Source of the DNA: an uncultured Lachnospiraceae bacterium
GTDB taxonomy: Bacteria; Bacillota; Clostridia; Lachnospirales; Lachnospiraceae
Direction of reading: 5' to 3'
NCBI GenBank assembly: GCA_934352055.1
Contig: CAKRJY010000010.1
Span: forward strand, 1-64,000
DNA: 64,000 nucleotides
Shown here: one piece after another, positions 8,202 through 17,852 of the stretch
Layout: each line of letters starts with the position of its first letter
How positions within the stretch are numbered: the stretch's first letter is position 1
The notes under the pieces: generated by a model
Told to the model about the DNA's origin: nothing
Database searches by the model: none
What the model saw: the letters and a program-made list of their open reading frames with translations, nothing else
Position numbers and translations under genes: made by a program

Positions 8202-8230
8202 TTGAACTAGGTGTGGTTTCATAGTATAAT
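8202..8230 (+). promoter_or_regulatory. SigA-type promoter for pgi
   Basis: TTGAAC, a 17-base spacer and TATAAT, 41 bases upstream of the pgi ATG. Near-consensus spacing and -10. Confidence 0.8.
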
Positions 8231-8271
8231 TTTGAATGATTAGAGTAGATGCATAAGCAAGGAGGAAAATC

Positions 8272-9852
8272 ATGGCTAATTGGAAAAATTTAGATACCCT
8301 TGCGTCTTTTGACGAGTTAGCAAAGGTTGAGAAAGTAAATTTAGTACAGGCAATGTCTGGAGAAAATGGAGCGAAACGTGTGAAAACATACAGCGTTCCT
8401 ATGGCAGAAGGACTTGTATATAATTACGCAGCAAAACAGGTGGATGATGATGTGATCGATGCACTTGTTGCATTAGCGGAGGAAGCAGAATTATCAGAAA
8501 AATTCGCAGAATTATACAATGGTGCAGTCATCAATACCGGAGAGAAGCGTTTGGTACTTCATCAGTTGACCAGAGGACAGCTTGGTGAGAAGGTTGTGGC
8601 TGACGGCGTAGATAAGAGAGCATTTTATGTAGAGCAGCAGCAGCGTATTGCTGATTTTGCAAACAAAGTACATAGTGGTGAAATCACAAATGCCGCAGGC
8701 GAGAAATTTACAACCGTTGTACAGATTGGTATCGGCGGTAGTGATCTTGGTCCACGTGCGATGTATCTCGCATTGGAAAATTGGGCAAAGAAGAATGACA
8801 CATTTAAGATGGAAGCAAAATTCATCAGCAATGTAGATCCGGATGATGCAGCAGCAGTACTTGCATCTGTTGACGTAGCACATTCTATTTTTGTGTTGGT
8901 TTCTAAATCAGGAACAACACTTGAGACATTGACAAACGAATCTTTTGTGAAAGATGCACTTGCTAAGGCAGGATTGGATGCATCTCGCCATATGATTGCA
9001 GTTACAAGCGAGACTTCTCCACTTGCAAAGAGTGATGATTACTTAGCAGCATTCTTTATGGATGATTATATTGGAGGCCGTTATTCTTCAACATCAGCTG
9101 TTGGCGGCGCGGTTCTTTCTTTGGCATTTGGACCAGAGGTATTTGCAGCATTCTTAGATGGTGCAGCAGCAGAAGATAAGCTTTCTGCAAACACAAACGT
9201 AAGAGAAAATCCGGCAATGTTAGATGCATTGATTGGTGTATATGAGAGAAATGTATTAGGTTATCCGGCAACAGCTGTTTTACCATATTCGCAAGCGTTG
9301 AGCCGTTTCCCAGCGCACTTGCAGCAGGCAGATATGGAATCCAATGGAAAATCTGTGAACCGTTTTGGAGAGCCTGTTGATTATGTGACAGGACCAGTAC
9401 TTTTTGGCGAGCCAGGAACCAATGGACAGCACTCCTTCTATCAGTTACTTCATCAGGGAACTGACATTGTGCCATTGCAGTTTATTGGATTCAAGAACAG
9501 CCAGATTGGTACAGATGTTGTGATTCAGGATAGCACAAGCCAGCAGAAATTATGTGCTAATGTAGCAGCACAGATTGTTGCATTTGCATGTGGCAAGGCA
9601 GATGACAACCGTAACAAGAACTTTGAAGGTGGTCGTCCATCCAGCATCATTATTGGAGAACAGTTGAATCCACAGGCATTAGGCGCATTGCTTTCTCATT
9701 TTGAAAATAAAATTATGTTCCAGGGATTCTTGTGGAATGTAAACAGTTTTGATCAGGAAGGTGTGCAGCTTGGAAAAGTACTTGCGAAGAAAGTACTTGC
9801 ACATGAAACGGATGGAGCATTAAAAGAATTTAGTGATTTATTGAACATTTAA
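8272..9852 (+). CDS. pgi: glucose-6-phosphate isomerase
   Basis: 526 residues. It interconverts glucose-6-phosphate and fructose-6-phosphate in the cytoplasm at the start of glycolysis. Two SIS-type sugar-isomerase folds are recognisable through IGGSDLGPRAMYLAL, SKSGTTLETLTN, GGRYSSTSAVGG, ESNGKSV, GTNGQHSFYQLLHQGT and the C-terminal FDQEGVQLGKVLA, the second family signature with the catalytic Lys. The length fits the long bacterial form. AAGGAGG precedes the ATG, a strong promoter lies at 8202-8230 and a terminator at 9907, so it is a single-gene unit. Confidence 0.97.
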   Translation: MANWKNLDTLASFDELAKVEKVNLVQAMSGENGAKRVKTYSVPMAEGLVYNYAAKQVDDDVIDALVALAEEAELSEKFAELYNGAVINTGEKRLVLHQLTRGQLGEKVVADGVDKRAFYVEQQQRIADFANKVHSGEITNAAGEKFTTVVQIGIGGSDLGPRAMYLALENWAKKNDTFKMEAKFISNVDPDDAAAVLASVDVAHSIFVLVSKSGTTLETLTNESFVKDALAKAGLDASRHMIAVTSETSPLAKSDDYLAAFFMDDYIGGRYSSTSAVGGAVLSLAFGPEVFAAFLDGAAAEDKLSANTNVRENPAMLDALIGVYERNVLGYPATAVLPYSQALSRFPAHLQQADMESNGKSVNRFGEPVDYVTGPVLFGEPGTNGQHSFYQLLHQGTDIVPLQFIGFKNSQIGTDVVIQDSTSQQKLCANVAAQIVAFACGKADDNRNKNFEGGRPSSIIIGEQLNPQALGALLSHFENKIMFQGFLWNVNSFDQEGVQLGKVLAKKVLAHETDGALKEFSDLLNI

Positions 9853-9906
9853 ATTCATAAAGAAATATGGTACTATAAGGCGACGAGGTTTTCGTTGCAA
9901 GTGGTG

Positions 9907-9936
9907 GGCATCCTCGGTGACGAGGGTGCCTTTTTA
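9907..9936 (+). terminator. intrinsic terminator after pgi
   Basis: GGCATCCTCG pairs with CGAGGGTGCC (one wobble) around GTGA, followed by T5. Confidence 0.85.
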
Positions 9937-9971
9937 CTATAAAGGATAACAATAGATAAGAGGGTGATACA

Positions 9972-12314
9972 ATGACATTAAAGGAACTGGAAATCGGACA
10001 AAGCGCAACCATTGTGCATGTTGGTGGAGAGGGTGCACTGCGCCAGCACTTTCTAGATATGGGTGTTATTCCGGGAGCGGAAATTACATTGATTAAATTC
10101 GCACCTATGGGTGATCCTATGGAATTTCAAGTACATGGATATGAACTTACTTTGCGAATGGATGATGCGGCTAAAATTGCTGTGGAGCCGATCGCAGTAA
10201 GAGCGAGAAGCCATGAAGGAACAAGTGATATTAATAAGTCTGTACACCCGGGGCTTGGAGAAGAAGGAAAATATCATAGCAAAGGGGATGGAAATCCCTT
10301 GCCGGAAACAGAAGAACTCACTTTCGCGCTTGTTGGAAACCAGAATTGTGGCAAGACAACGCTATTTAACCAACTGACCGGATCAAATCAGCATATTGGT
10401 AATTTTCCAGGCGTGACGGTGGATCGAAAGGATGGTCCGATTCGTGGACAAAAGAATACAAGAGTAACAGATTTGCCGGGAATTTATTCGATGTCTCCAT
10501 ACAGTAGTGAGGAAATCGTATCACGTAATTTTGTATTGGATGAGCATCCGCGGGCAATTATAAATATAGTGGATGCAACGAACATTGAACGAAATCTGTA
10601 TCTGACTATGCAGCTGTTGGAGATGGATATACCGGTTGTACTGGCGCTGAATATGATGGATGAAGTGACAGGAAATGGAGGCTCCATTGATGTCAACCAT
10701 ATGGAGCAGATGCTAGGTGTTCCTGTTGTACCAATATCAGCAGCAAAGAATGAGGGCGTCGATGAGCTGGTACGCCATGCACTGCATATTGCAAAATATC
10801 AGGAAAAACCGGGACGACAGGACTTTTGTGATGAAAACGATTTTGGTGGAGCTGTGCATCGCTGTATTCATGCCATTTGTCACCTGATTGAGGATCATGC
10901 AAAGAATGCACAGATCCCAGTCCGTTTTGCAGCATCGAAAATGATCGAGGGTGACGACTTGATTATGGAACGGCTGCAACTGGATAAAAACGAAAAAGAG
11001 GCCATTGAGCATCTGATTATTCAGATGGAAAAGGAACGAGGTATTGACCGCAGTGCGGCCATTGCAGATATGCGTTTCAATTTTATTGAAAAAGTATGTG
11101 AGCAGACGGTAGTAAAGCCAAGAGAGAGTAAAGAACGTGTACGGAGCCAGAAGATAGATCGCATTCTGACCGGTAAATATACAGCGATTCCATGTTTTTT
11201 TGGTATCATGCTTCTTGTGTTTTATCTGACATTTAATGTAATCGGCGCAGGATTACAGAGCCTTTTGGAAATGGGTATCACACAGCTGACAAATCTGACA
11301 GAACAGGCAATGATTGCCGCAAACGTCAATAGTGTCTTACGTGGACTGGTAATTGATGGTATTTTTGCGGGCGTTGGTAGTGTGCTTAGTTTTCTGCCGA
11401 TTATTGTAACTTTGTTTTTCTTTTTGTCTCTGATGGAAGACAGTGGTTATATTGCACGAGTCGCTTTTGTGATGGATAAGCTGTTGCGAAAAATTGGTCT
11501 GTCCGGACGAAGCATTGTGCCGATGCTGATAGGCTTTGGCTGTACGGTTCCGGCCTTGATGTCAACACGTACACTTCCGAGTGAACGCGACCGAAAGATG
11601 ACGATTCTTTTGACCCCATTTATGAGTTGTTCCGCAAAATTACCAATTTATTCGTTTTTGGTAAGTGCCTTTTTCCCAGGGCATGGAGCGTGGATTATGA
11701 TGGGACTTTACCTGCTTGGTATCGTGGTAGGAATTCTGGTTGCATTGATTTATCGCAAAACGTTATTTAAAGGGGATGCAGTACCATTTGTTATGGAACT
11801 GCCAAATTATCGTTTCCCAGGGGCAAAAAATGTATTGCAGCTTTTATGGGAAAAATCAAAGGATTTCATACAAAGAGCGTTTACCGTTATTTTCCTTGCG
11901 ACCATCTGTATCTGGTTCCTGCGCAGTTTTGATGTACATTTTAATTTGATACAGGATTCTAAGGATAGTATTTTGGCAATGATTGCCGGCGTCTTTGTGC
12001 CACTATTCAAACCACTTGGTCTGGGCGATTGGAGAATATGTGTTGCACTTATCAGTGGCTTTATGGCAAAGGAAAGTGTGGTATCGACATTAGAAATTCT
12101 CTTTAGCGGTTCGATACAGCAGTTGATGACACCGCTAGCTGCCATGTGTCTGCTGGTATTTAGTTTGCTTTATACACCATGTATTGCGGCAATTACGTCA
12201 ATTCGCAGAGAATTGGGACACAAATGGGCATGGGGCGTTGTCATCTGGCAATGTGTGATTGCCTGGATTGCAGCATTCATCGTGCATATGGTCGGTGGGA
12301 TGATCTTGGGTTAA
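9972..12314 (+). CDS. feoB: ferrous iron transport protein, FeoA-FeoB fusion
   Basis: 780 residues. Residues 1-76 are an SH3-like FeoA domain. After a hydrophilic linker (77-113) comes the FeoB GTPase with G1 GNQNCGKTT (122-130), G3 DLPG and G4 NMMD. The membrane part has the two Gate segments with LIGFGCTVPAL and CSAKLPIYSF, whose Cys residues belong to the proposed Fe2+ path. The protein imports Fe2+ across the cytoplasmic membrane. FeoA is fused rather than encoded separately. It sits between the pgi terminator and a channel gene 28 bases on. A GATAA-rich stretch at 9944-9961 before the start is only vaguely Fur-like. Confidence 0.95.
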   Translation: MTLKELEIGQSATIVHVGGEGALRQHFLDMGVIPGAEITLIKFAPMGDPMEFQVHGYELTLRMDDAAKIAVEPIAVRARSHEGTSDINKSVHPGLGEEGKYHSKGDGNPLPETEELTFALVGNQNCGKTTLFNQLTGSNQHIGNFPGVTVDRKDGPIRGQKNTRVTDLPGIYSMSPYSSEEIVSRNFVLDEHPRAIINIVDATNIERNLYLTMQLLEMDIPVVLALNMMDEVTGNGGSIDVNHMEQMLGVPVVPISAAKNEGVDELVRHALHIAKYQEKPGRQDFCDENDFGGAVHRCIHAICHLIEDHAKNAQIPVRFAASKMIEGDDLIMERLQLDKNEKEAIEHLIIQMEKERGIDRSAAIADMRFNFIEKVCEQTVVKPRESKERVRSQKIDRILTGKYTAIPCFFGIMLLVFYLTFNVIGAGLQSLLEMGITQLTNLTEQAMIAANVNSVLRGLVIDGIFAGVGSVLSFLPIIVTLFFFLSLMEDSGYIARVAFVMDKLLRKIGLSGRSIVPMLIGFGCTVPALMSTRTLPSERDRKMTILLTPFMSCSAKLPIYSFLVSAFFPGHGAWIMMGLYLLGIVVGILVALIYRKTLFKGDAVPFVMELPNYRFPGAKNVLQLLWEKSKDFIQRAFTVIFLATICIWFLRSFDVHFNLIQDSKDSILAMIAGVFVPLFKPLGLGDWRICVALISGFMAKESVVSTLEILFSGSIQQLMTPLAAMCLLVFSLLYTPCIAAITSIRRELGHKWAWGVVIWQCVIAWIAAFIVHMVGGMILG

Positions 12315-12342
12315 CGGAACTGAGGAGTTTGATAGGAAAAAG

Positions 12343-13017
12343 ATGAATCTTGATGTTTTGATAGAAATCATGAATTTAATTGGTGATGTAGCATTTGCTG
12401 TCTCTGGTGCAATGACAGCCATAGAGAAGAAAATGGACATCTTTGGTGTGTGCATGCTCGGTATCGTTACGACTGTTGGCGGAGGAATGACAAGAGATGT
12501 GCTTCTTGGTATTGTTCCTCCGGTGGCTTTGCGAAATCCACTCGATATCGGTGTGGCAACCCTGGTGTCATGCATTGTTTTTATCTGGGTTGCAAGAAAA
12601 AAGCATCGTAATCAGAACCAGAGTCCAATTACAACAAATATGCTGAACGTATCCGATGCGATTGGTCTCGGTATTTTTACCGTTATTGGTATTAATGTGG
12701 CACAGGGGCAGTTAAAGGATGCAGATGCATTTATTATGATTGTTGTAGGTGTGATTACAGGTGTTGGCGGTGGTGTGCTGCGCGACGTTTTCAGTGGATC
12801 AATCCCGTATATTTTTAAAAAGCATGTCTATGCATTAGCATCGGCTGTTGGAGCGATTGCATATGTTGTGTTAGACGATTTTGTTGGTGTCGTGTGGGCT
12901 ACACTTTTATGCGCTGTTCTTGTGATTGTTATTCGTTTATTGGCGGCTTATTATCGATGGAATCTACCTAGAATACAAGAAATGGAAGAAGATATCGGTA
13001 GTCATACAGAACCTTAA
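12343..13017 (+). CDS. trimeric intracellular cation channel (TRIC/UPF0126) family protein
   Basis: 224 residues with about seven hydrophobic helices. The two internal repeats carry the matching signatures VGGGMTRDVLLG and VGGGVLRDVFSG, each ending in the glycine-rich/Arg-Asp kink typical of UPF0126 (YicG/YadS). Prokaryotic relatives are K+-permeable homotrimers; the physiological role here is unknown. It follows feoAB by 28 bases and precedes the SulP gene by 40, so it may be in one transcript with them. Confidence 0.88.
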   Translation: MNLDVLIEIMNLIGDVAFAVSGAMTAIEKKMDIFGVCMLGIVTTVGGGMTRDVLLGIVPPVALRNPLDIGVATLVSCIVFIWVARKKHRNQNQSPITTNMLNVSDAIGLGIFTVIGINVAQGQLKDADAFIMIVVGVITGVGGGVLRDVFSGSIPYIFKKHVYALASAVGAIAYVVLDDFVGVVWATLLCAVLVIVIRLLAAYYRWNLPRIQEMEEDIGSHTEP

Positions 13018-13057
13018 ATCAGAACATAGAAAAAGGTACAGCACGAGGTAATAGCAG

Positions 13058-15184
13058 ATGAAAATCGTATTAGCACAAACAGTAAGAGCATATGAAAAAA
13101 GGAATCTCCCCAAAGATATCGTAGCGGGACTGATCATTATGGCAGTTTCCATTCCGATATCTATGGGATATGCGCAAATTGCGGGATTGCCGGCAGTCTA
13201 TGGATTGTATGGCTCGGTTTTTCCAATTTTGCTGTTTTCTCTCTTTTCGACATCGCCGCAATTTGTTTTCGGTGTAGATGCAGCGCCGGCGGCACTGGTT
13301 GGATCAGCACTGCTTGGTTTGGGCATTGAAGCAGGCTCGCAGGAAGCCATGCAGGTAGTACCGGCGATTACCTTTTTTGTTGCACTTTGGTTATTGGCGT
13401 TTTCGTTGCTTCGGGCCGGAAAGCTGGTTAATTATATTTCAGCACCGGTAATGGGTGGTTTTATTACAGGTATTTGTACAACGATTATTTTAATGCAGCT
13501 GCCGAAATTGTTTGGGGGCTCGGCGGGAACGGGAGAACTGCCGGAGTTGCTCATGCATTTGTGGGAAGCACTGCCTGATGCAAATCTTGCATCTCTTGGT
13601 ATTGGTGTGGCAGCACTGATCATTTTATTGGTGGCAAAAAAAGTTATGCCTAAGTTTCCGATGGCGGTTGTTTTGATGGCTGCGGGTGCGTTTCTATTCA
13701 AAAATACACCAATGCAGCAGTGGAAAATTGCCACGTTATCGGCTGTGGAACCGGGGCTTCCGCGTTGGAGTGTGCCACAGCTTTCGGCGATACCTTTTGT
13801 TGATGTGATGACAATCAGTCTTTCGGTAGCAGTTGTTATCATGGCAGAAACACTTCTGGCAGAAAATAGTTTTGCACAGAAGAATGGATATCGTATTGAT
13901 GATAATCGGGAAATTCTGGCTTTTTCCATGGGAAATTTTGTTGCAGCGTTTACGGGGTGCTGCCCGATGAATGGATCTGTTTCACGAACGGCTATGGGAG
14001 AACAATATCAGGCAAAAACACAATTGTCTGGTCTGATTGCCGGCGTGTCTATGATGGTTCTTCTTGCATGCGGAACAGGTTTCATCGGGTATCTTCCGGT
14101 TCCGATTTTAACGGCTATTGTGATATCGGCACTTTTGGGAGCAACAGAATTCGATCTGGCAAAAAGACTCTGGAAAGTCAGCCGCACAGAGTTTTTTATC
14201 TTTGTGGGGGCTTTTGTTGGTGTACTTTTGCTTGGAACCATCAATGGCGTATTGATTGGGATTATTTTATCTTTTTCAGAAATGATTATCCGTACGGCAA
14301 AACCGGCGCGATGTTTTTTGGGCATACAGCCGGGGCATAAACATTTTCGTGATTTAAAGGAAAGTGACCAGATTCATGCCGTTTCCGGTGTACTGATTTA
14401 TCGATTTAGCAGCAATTTGTTTTTTGCCAATATAGCGGTGTTAGAACAGGATATTATGGAGCATATAACTCCGGAAACAACAACCGTGATTTTGGATGCG
14501 AGCGGCATCGGCAGCATAGACATTACAGCTGCCGATCGTCTGGGAGCGCTTTATCATCATTTGCAGGATAAAGGGATTCGTTTTTACATGACGGAGCATA
14601 TTGCAGGAGTCAACGAACAACTGCGAAAACTCGGCCTTGGATATATGATTGAAGAAGGCGCGGTTCGACGGACCATACATATTGCATTAAAAGATCAAGG
14701 TTTTAAACGTCCATATCCATTGGAGGGCGGTATTGATAATGTGGAACGGAGTGCATCGCGTAAGCGTGCGGATAACCGGGTACAGGAATTTGTCTGGGCT
14801 TTTGGAAAAGAGAGCGAAGAACAGATGGAAAAACAGATAACACTACAGATAGAACAGCTTCGGAAAACAGGTGATGTGGAGGAGTTGCTGCATGGCAGAT
14901 GGAGTCACATGGAGGCTTTAGACGAAGATGAATGGCTAGAACATTTGGAGGAGCACCTGAAAGAGATTGTAAATATTTCCGGTAAGGACGAGGAAACAAT
15001 GGCAGCAAGATTAGAAGCACATCGACAGGAAGTGCATGATCGTATCGCTTTAGAACACCCGGAACTGGCAGAAAAATTTAGGGAACGTCGTCATATACTG
15101 GATGACCATTTAAAAGAAAAACGACCGGAAGTCTACGATCTGGTAATTAAAATGCGCGAAAAAAGAGAACACGAGAAGAAATAG
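13058..15184 (+). CDS. SulP-family anion transporter with STAS domain and long charged C-terminal extension
   Basis: 708 residues. Residues 1 to about 410 are the membrane core with the SulP entry motif PKDIVAGLIIMAVSIPISMGYA, and later NFVAAFTGCCPMNGSVSRTA. A STAS domain follows at about 440-545 (ILDASGIGSIDITAADRLGAL). SulP proteins move sulfate, bicarbonate or dicarboxylates, often with H+ or Na+; the substrate is not visible. Unusual is the tail of about 150 residues (560-708), very rich in Glu, Lys, His and Arg and probably helical, with no family I recognise. It is 10 bases before rlmI and likely co-transcribed. Confidence 0.9.
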   Translation: MKIVLAQTVRAYEKRNLPKDIVAGLIIMAVSIPISMGYAQIAGLPAVYGLYGSVFPILLFSLFSTSPQFVFGVDAAPAALVGSALLGLGIEAGSQEAMQVVPAITFFVALWLLAFSLLRAGKLVNYISAPVMGGFITGICTTIILMQLPKLFGGSAGTGELPELLMHLWEALPDANLASLGIGVAALIILLVAKKVMPKFPMAVVLMAAGAFLFKNTPMQQWKIATLSAVEPGLPRWSVPQLSAIPFVDVMTISLSVAVVIMAETLLAENSFAQKNGYRIDDNREILAFSMGNFVAAFTGCCPMNGSVSRTAMGEQYQAKTQLSGLIAGVSMMVLLACGTGFIGYLPVPILTAIVISALLGATEFDLAKRLWKVSRTEFFIFVGAFVGVLLLGTINGVLIGIILSFSEMIIRTAKPARCFLGIQPGHKHFRDLKESDQIHAVSGVLIYRFSSNLFFANIAVLEQDIMEHITPETTTVILDASGIGSIDITAADRLGALYHHLQDKGIRFYMTEHIAGVNEQLRKLGLGYMIEEGAVRRTIHIALKDQGFKRPYPLEGGIDNVERSASRKRADNRVQEFVWAFGKESEEQMEKQITLQIEQLRKTGDVEELLHGRWSHMEALDEDEWLEHLEEHLKEIVNISGKDEETMAARLEAHRQEVHDRIALEHPELAEKFRERRHILDDHLKEKRPEVYDLVIKMREKREHEKK

Positions 15185-15193
15185 GAGAGAATC

Positions 15194-16396
15194 ATGGCAG
15201 AAGCAGTAGTAACATTAAAAAAAGGGGAAGGTCGTAGTCTGAAAGCAGGCGGACTCTGGATTTATGACAATGAAATTGACAGCATCATGGGAACCTTTAC
15301 AAATGGGGATATTGTATTAGTACATGATTTTGACGGTTATGTGATGGGGCGAGGGTTTATCAACCAGAACTCAAAGATTCGTATCCGCATGATGACGAGA
15401 GATCCACAACAGTTGATTGATGAGGCATTTTTGAAAAAGAGAGTGGAAAATGCATGGCAGTACCGCAAGGACACGGTAGATATATCCTCCTGTCGTCTGA
15501 TTTTTGGTGAAGCAGATTTTCTGCCAGGTCTTGTCGTGGATAAATACGAGGATGTACTTGTGGTTGAATCGTTAGCGCTTGGCATGGATCGCATGAAGGA
15601 GACGATTGTAACGCTTCTGAAAGAAGCGTTAGCCGCAGACGGTATACAGATTCGTGGTGTTTATGAGAGAAGTGATGCGAAGGTTCGTTTGAAGGAAGGA
15701 CTTCCGAGAGTCAAAGACTTTATAGGAGAGCCATTTGATACCAATGTGGAAATTGTGGAAAATGGTGTCCATTATATGGTAGATGTTGTGGATGGGCAAA
15801 AGACAGGATTTTTCCTGGACCAGAAATACAATCGTCTGGCAATGCAGCGTATTTGTAAAGGAAAGACGGTATTGGATTGTTTTACGCATATGGGAACATT
15901 TGCGCTGAATGCAGGTTTTGCCGGAGCAAAGGAAGTGACGGGACTGGATATTTCGGAATATGCGGTGGAACAGGCAACGGCAAATGCAAAGTTAAACCAC
16001 TTAGAAAATACGGTAACATTCCGCTGCGCTAATGTGTTAGATGAATTACCGCGTCTGGCAAATGAAGGGGTAAAATACGATGTTGTAATCCTGGATCCAC
16101 CTGCGTTTACAAAATCCAGAGAGGCAACGAAAAATGCTATAAAAGGGTATCGTGAGATCAACATGAAGGGAATGAAGCTGGTTAAGAATGGGGGATACCT
16201 GGCTACCTGTTCCTGCTCACATTTTATGACACAGGAACTTTTGGCAAAGACCATCAAGGAGGCGGCAAAAGCAACACATAAAAGATTACGTCAGGTGGAA
16301 TTCCGGACGCAAAGTCCGGATCATCCGATTTTATGGGCGGCAGATGAATCTTATTACTTGAAGTTTTTTATCTTCCAGGTTGTTGATGAACGCTAA
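15194..16396 (+). CDS. rlmI: class I rRNA (cytosine-C5) methyltransferase, RlmI-like
   Basis: 400 residues. The N-terminal PUA domain (about 4-80) binds RNA; a Rossmann methyltransferase domain follows with the SAM-binding run VLDCFTHMGTFALNAG, acidic GLDIS, and VVILDPPAF. A CSCSHFM motif near the end carries the Cys used by m5C RNA methyltransferases. In E. coli, RlmI modifies C1962 of 23S rRNA; the same reaction is inferred here. AGGAGAG precedes the ATG. The gene ends 18 bases before a terminator shared with the oppositely oriented chemoreceptor gene. Confidence 0.9.
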   Translation: MAEAVVTLKKGEGRSLKAGGLWIYDNEIDSIMGTFTNGDIVLVHDFDGYVMGRGFINQNSKIRIRMMTRDPQQLIDEAFLKKRVENAWQYRKDTVDISSCRLIFGEADFLPGLVVDKYEDVLVVESLALGMDRMKETIVTLLKEALAADGIQIRGVYERSDAKVRLKEGLPRVKDFIGEPFDTNVEIVENGVHYMVDVVDGQKTGFFLDQKYNRLAMQRICKGKTVLDCFTHMGTFALNAGFAGAKEVTGLDISEYAVEQATANAKLNHLENTVTFRCANVLDELPRLANEGVKYDVVILDPPAFTKSREATKNAIKGYREINMKGMKLVKNGGYLATCSCSHFMTQELLAKTIKEAAKATHKRLRQVEFRTQSPDHPILWAADESYYLKFFIFQVVDER

Positions 16397-16414
16397 AAGT
16401 GAAATGAGAGAAAG

Positions 16415-16447
16415 AAAAGAGTAGGAACAAGCTGTTCCTACTCTTTT
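16415..16447. terminator. bidirectional terminator between rlmI and a chemoreceptor gene
   Basis: A perfect 14-bp stem (AAAAGAGTAGGAAC and its complement) with loop AAGCT has A-runs and T-runs on both sides. The chemoreceptor stop codon (16438-16440) lies inside the stem. Confidence 0.9.
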
Positions 16448-17733
16448 CTTAATTTCTCTTTCTCTTTATCTACCTGCTTTGCAAAATATACCAATTCATC
16501 GGATACATGGATAATGCGTTCTGTTTCGTGCTCGTTGGCGAGTGCAATTTCGCGGAAATGCTTCATGTTCTGTCCGGTGATTTCGGCGTTATTGGCATTC
16601 TCTTCTGCGCTGGCTGCGAGGTGATGTACGCTATCTTCGATACGGTCTTTGTGCTCAGCTAATTCTGAAATCTCTGTATCAATGTCTGAGATAGATTGTG
16701 CTACCAGGATAATCTCAGAATTTAATTCGCCAAAAATAGCATTGGTTTCGTTGATCTTTTCACTCTGTTTTGCAAAGGAATCTGTCACCTTCTCGGTGAT
16801 TTCAACACTGACATCAGCATTGTTTAACAGTTCGTTGACAATGGTATTGATTTGTTCTGTTGAACTCTTGGATTGATCAGCAAGTGCACGGATTTCATCG
16901 GCAACTACAGCAAATCCTTTACCGGCTTCTCCGGCTCTGGCAGCTTCAATACTGGCATTTAGTGCAAGCAGGTTGGTCTGTGCGGAAATGTCAGCAATCA
17001 ATTCTGTAGCGGTACGAATCTGCTGCGTAGACTGGTTGGTCAGCTCTGTCTGCTGGCGAACCTGCTCGATTGCCTGTCCACTTTCTTCACTGTGAACGAT
17101 TAATTCCTGAATGATTTTTTCTGCAGATGTATTACATGCACGTACTTTTTCTGCAGATGCATTAAGTGCGTTAACATTGGAAACAATCTTATCAATGGCA
17201 TCGCCGATCGCTGCAATTTTCGTTGTCATATCTAAAGTGCTGTCAGCTTGTGTATTGGTGTTGTCAATGATAGAAGTAACAGCTGTCTCAGTATCTGTCA
17301 TGGCATCCGACATTTCTCCGGAGATTTGTTTAAAGCTCTCGGAGACAGCGGCAAGTTCTTGTGTAGCAGAGGTGATTTGTGTTACGATAGTGGCAAGACC
17401 GAGGGTATTGCTTTGGATGGTGCGGATGGCCTCGCCCAGAGCATCATCACGCTGCGCGAACTTTTCAAATTTCTCTTTTTGCTTTTCGGATTCTACAGGT
17501 GCATCTTGACCGCGTATGGCGGATAAAAACGGACGCAAAAGGGATAAAATAAACGAAACCAAAAGTGCCATGACTGCAGCGATACCAGCAATTTGCAGAA
17601 TCATTGCAACCAATGTATTAAGGATTCCATGCGATAACAATTCGAATAAAATAATTTCGAATATGAGTAGGAGAGCCAGAAGGCAAATTAATGGTTTTAG
17701 TAATTTTGAAATAATATTTTTTTTGTTGTCCAT
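16438..17733 (-). CDS. methyl-accepting chemotaxis protein without an external sensor domain
   Basis: 431 residues. Two closely spaced N-terminal membrane helices (about 12-33 and 38-65) are joined by a short turn, so there is no room for an extracellular ligand domain. The rest is a cytoplasmic signalling coiled coil whose hairpin tip ISAQTNLLALNASIEAARAG contacts CheA/CheW. HAMP is not evident. It probably senses membrane or intracellular state, or works in mixed arrays. It is transcribed alone from a SigA-like promoter at 17779-17807. Confidence 0.92.
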   Translation of the reverse strand: MDNKKNIISKLLKPLICLLALLLIFEIILFELLSHGILNTLVAMILQIAGIAAVMALLVSFILSLLRPFLSAIRGQDAPVESEKQKEKFEKFAQRDDALGEAIRTIQSNTLGLATIVTQITSATQELAAVSESFKQISGEMSDAMTDTETAVTSIIDNTNTQADSTLDMTTKIAAIGDAIDKIVSNVNALNASAEKVRACNTSAEKIIQELIVHSEESGQAIEQVRQQTELTNQSTQQIRTATELIADISAQTNLLALNASIEAARAGEAGKGFAVVADEIRALADQSKSSTEQINTIVNELLNNADVSVEITEKVTDSFAKQSEKINETNAIFGELNSEIILVAQSISDIDTEISELAEHKDRIEDSVHHLAASAEENANNAEITGQNMKHFREIALANEHETERIIHVSDELVYFAKQVDKEKEKLRKE

Positions 17734-17778
17734 AAGTGCTCCTTTGTAGTGAAAATATCTATTATTATAGTTCTTTTT

Positions 17779-17807
17779 ATTATAACGTGAATAAAGGAGT
17801 ATTTCAA
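17779..17807 (-). promoter_or_regulatory. SigA-type promoter of the chemoreceptor gene
   Basis: On the minus strand: TTGAAA, a 17-base spacer and TATAAT, about 45 bases before the start codon. A GTCGATAA further upstream resembles a SigD -10 but has no TAAA at the right distance. Confidence 0.7.
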
Positions 17808-17852
17808 CGGATTTGTAATTATCGACAGATGTGTAAAAGGAGGTCGCAGAGC

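Noticed and set aside
9944..9961. Fur/DtxR operator before feoAB
   Set aside because: Only a loose GATAA-rich resemblance, not palindromic enough to support a call.
13432..13929. 165-codon open frame antisense to the long sulP gene
   Set aside because: Shadow frame of a clearly recognised transporter; no ribosome site.
15772..16257. 161-codon open frame antisense to rlmI
   Set aside because: Shadow of the methyltransferase domain; no supporting signals.
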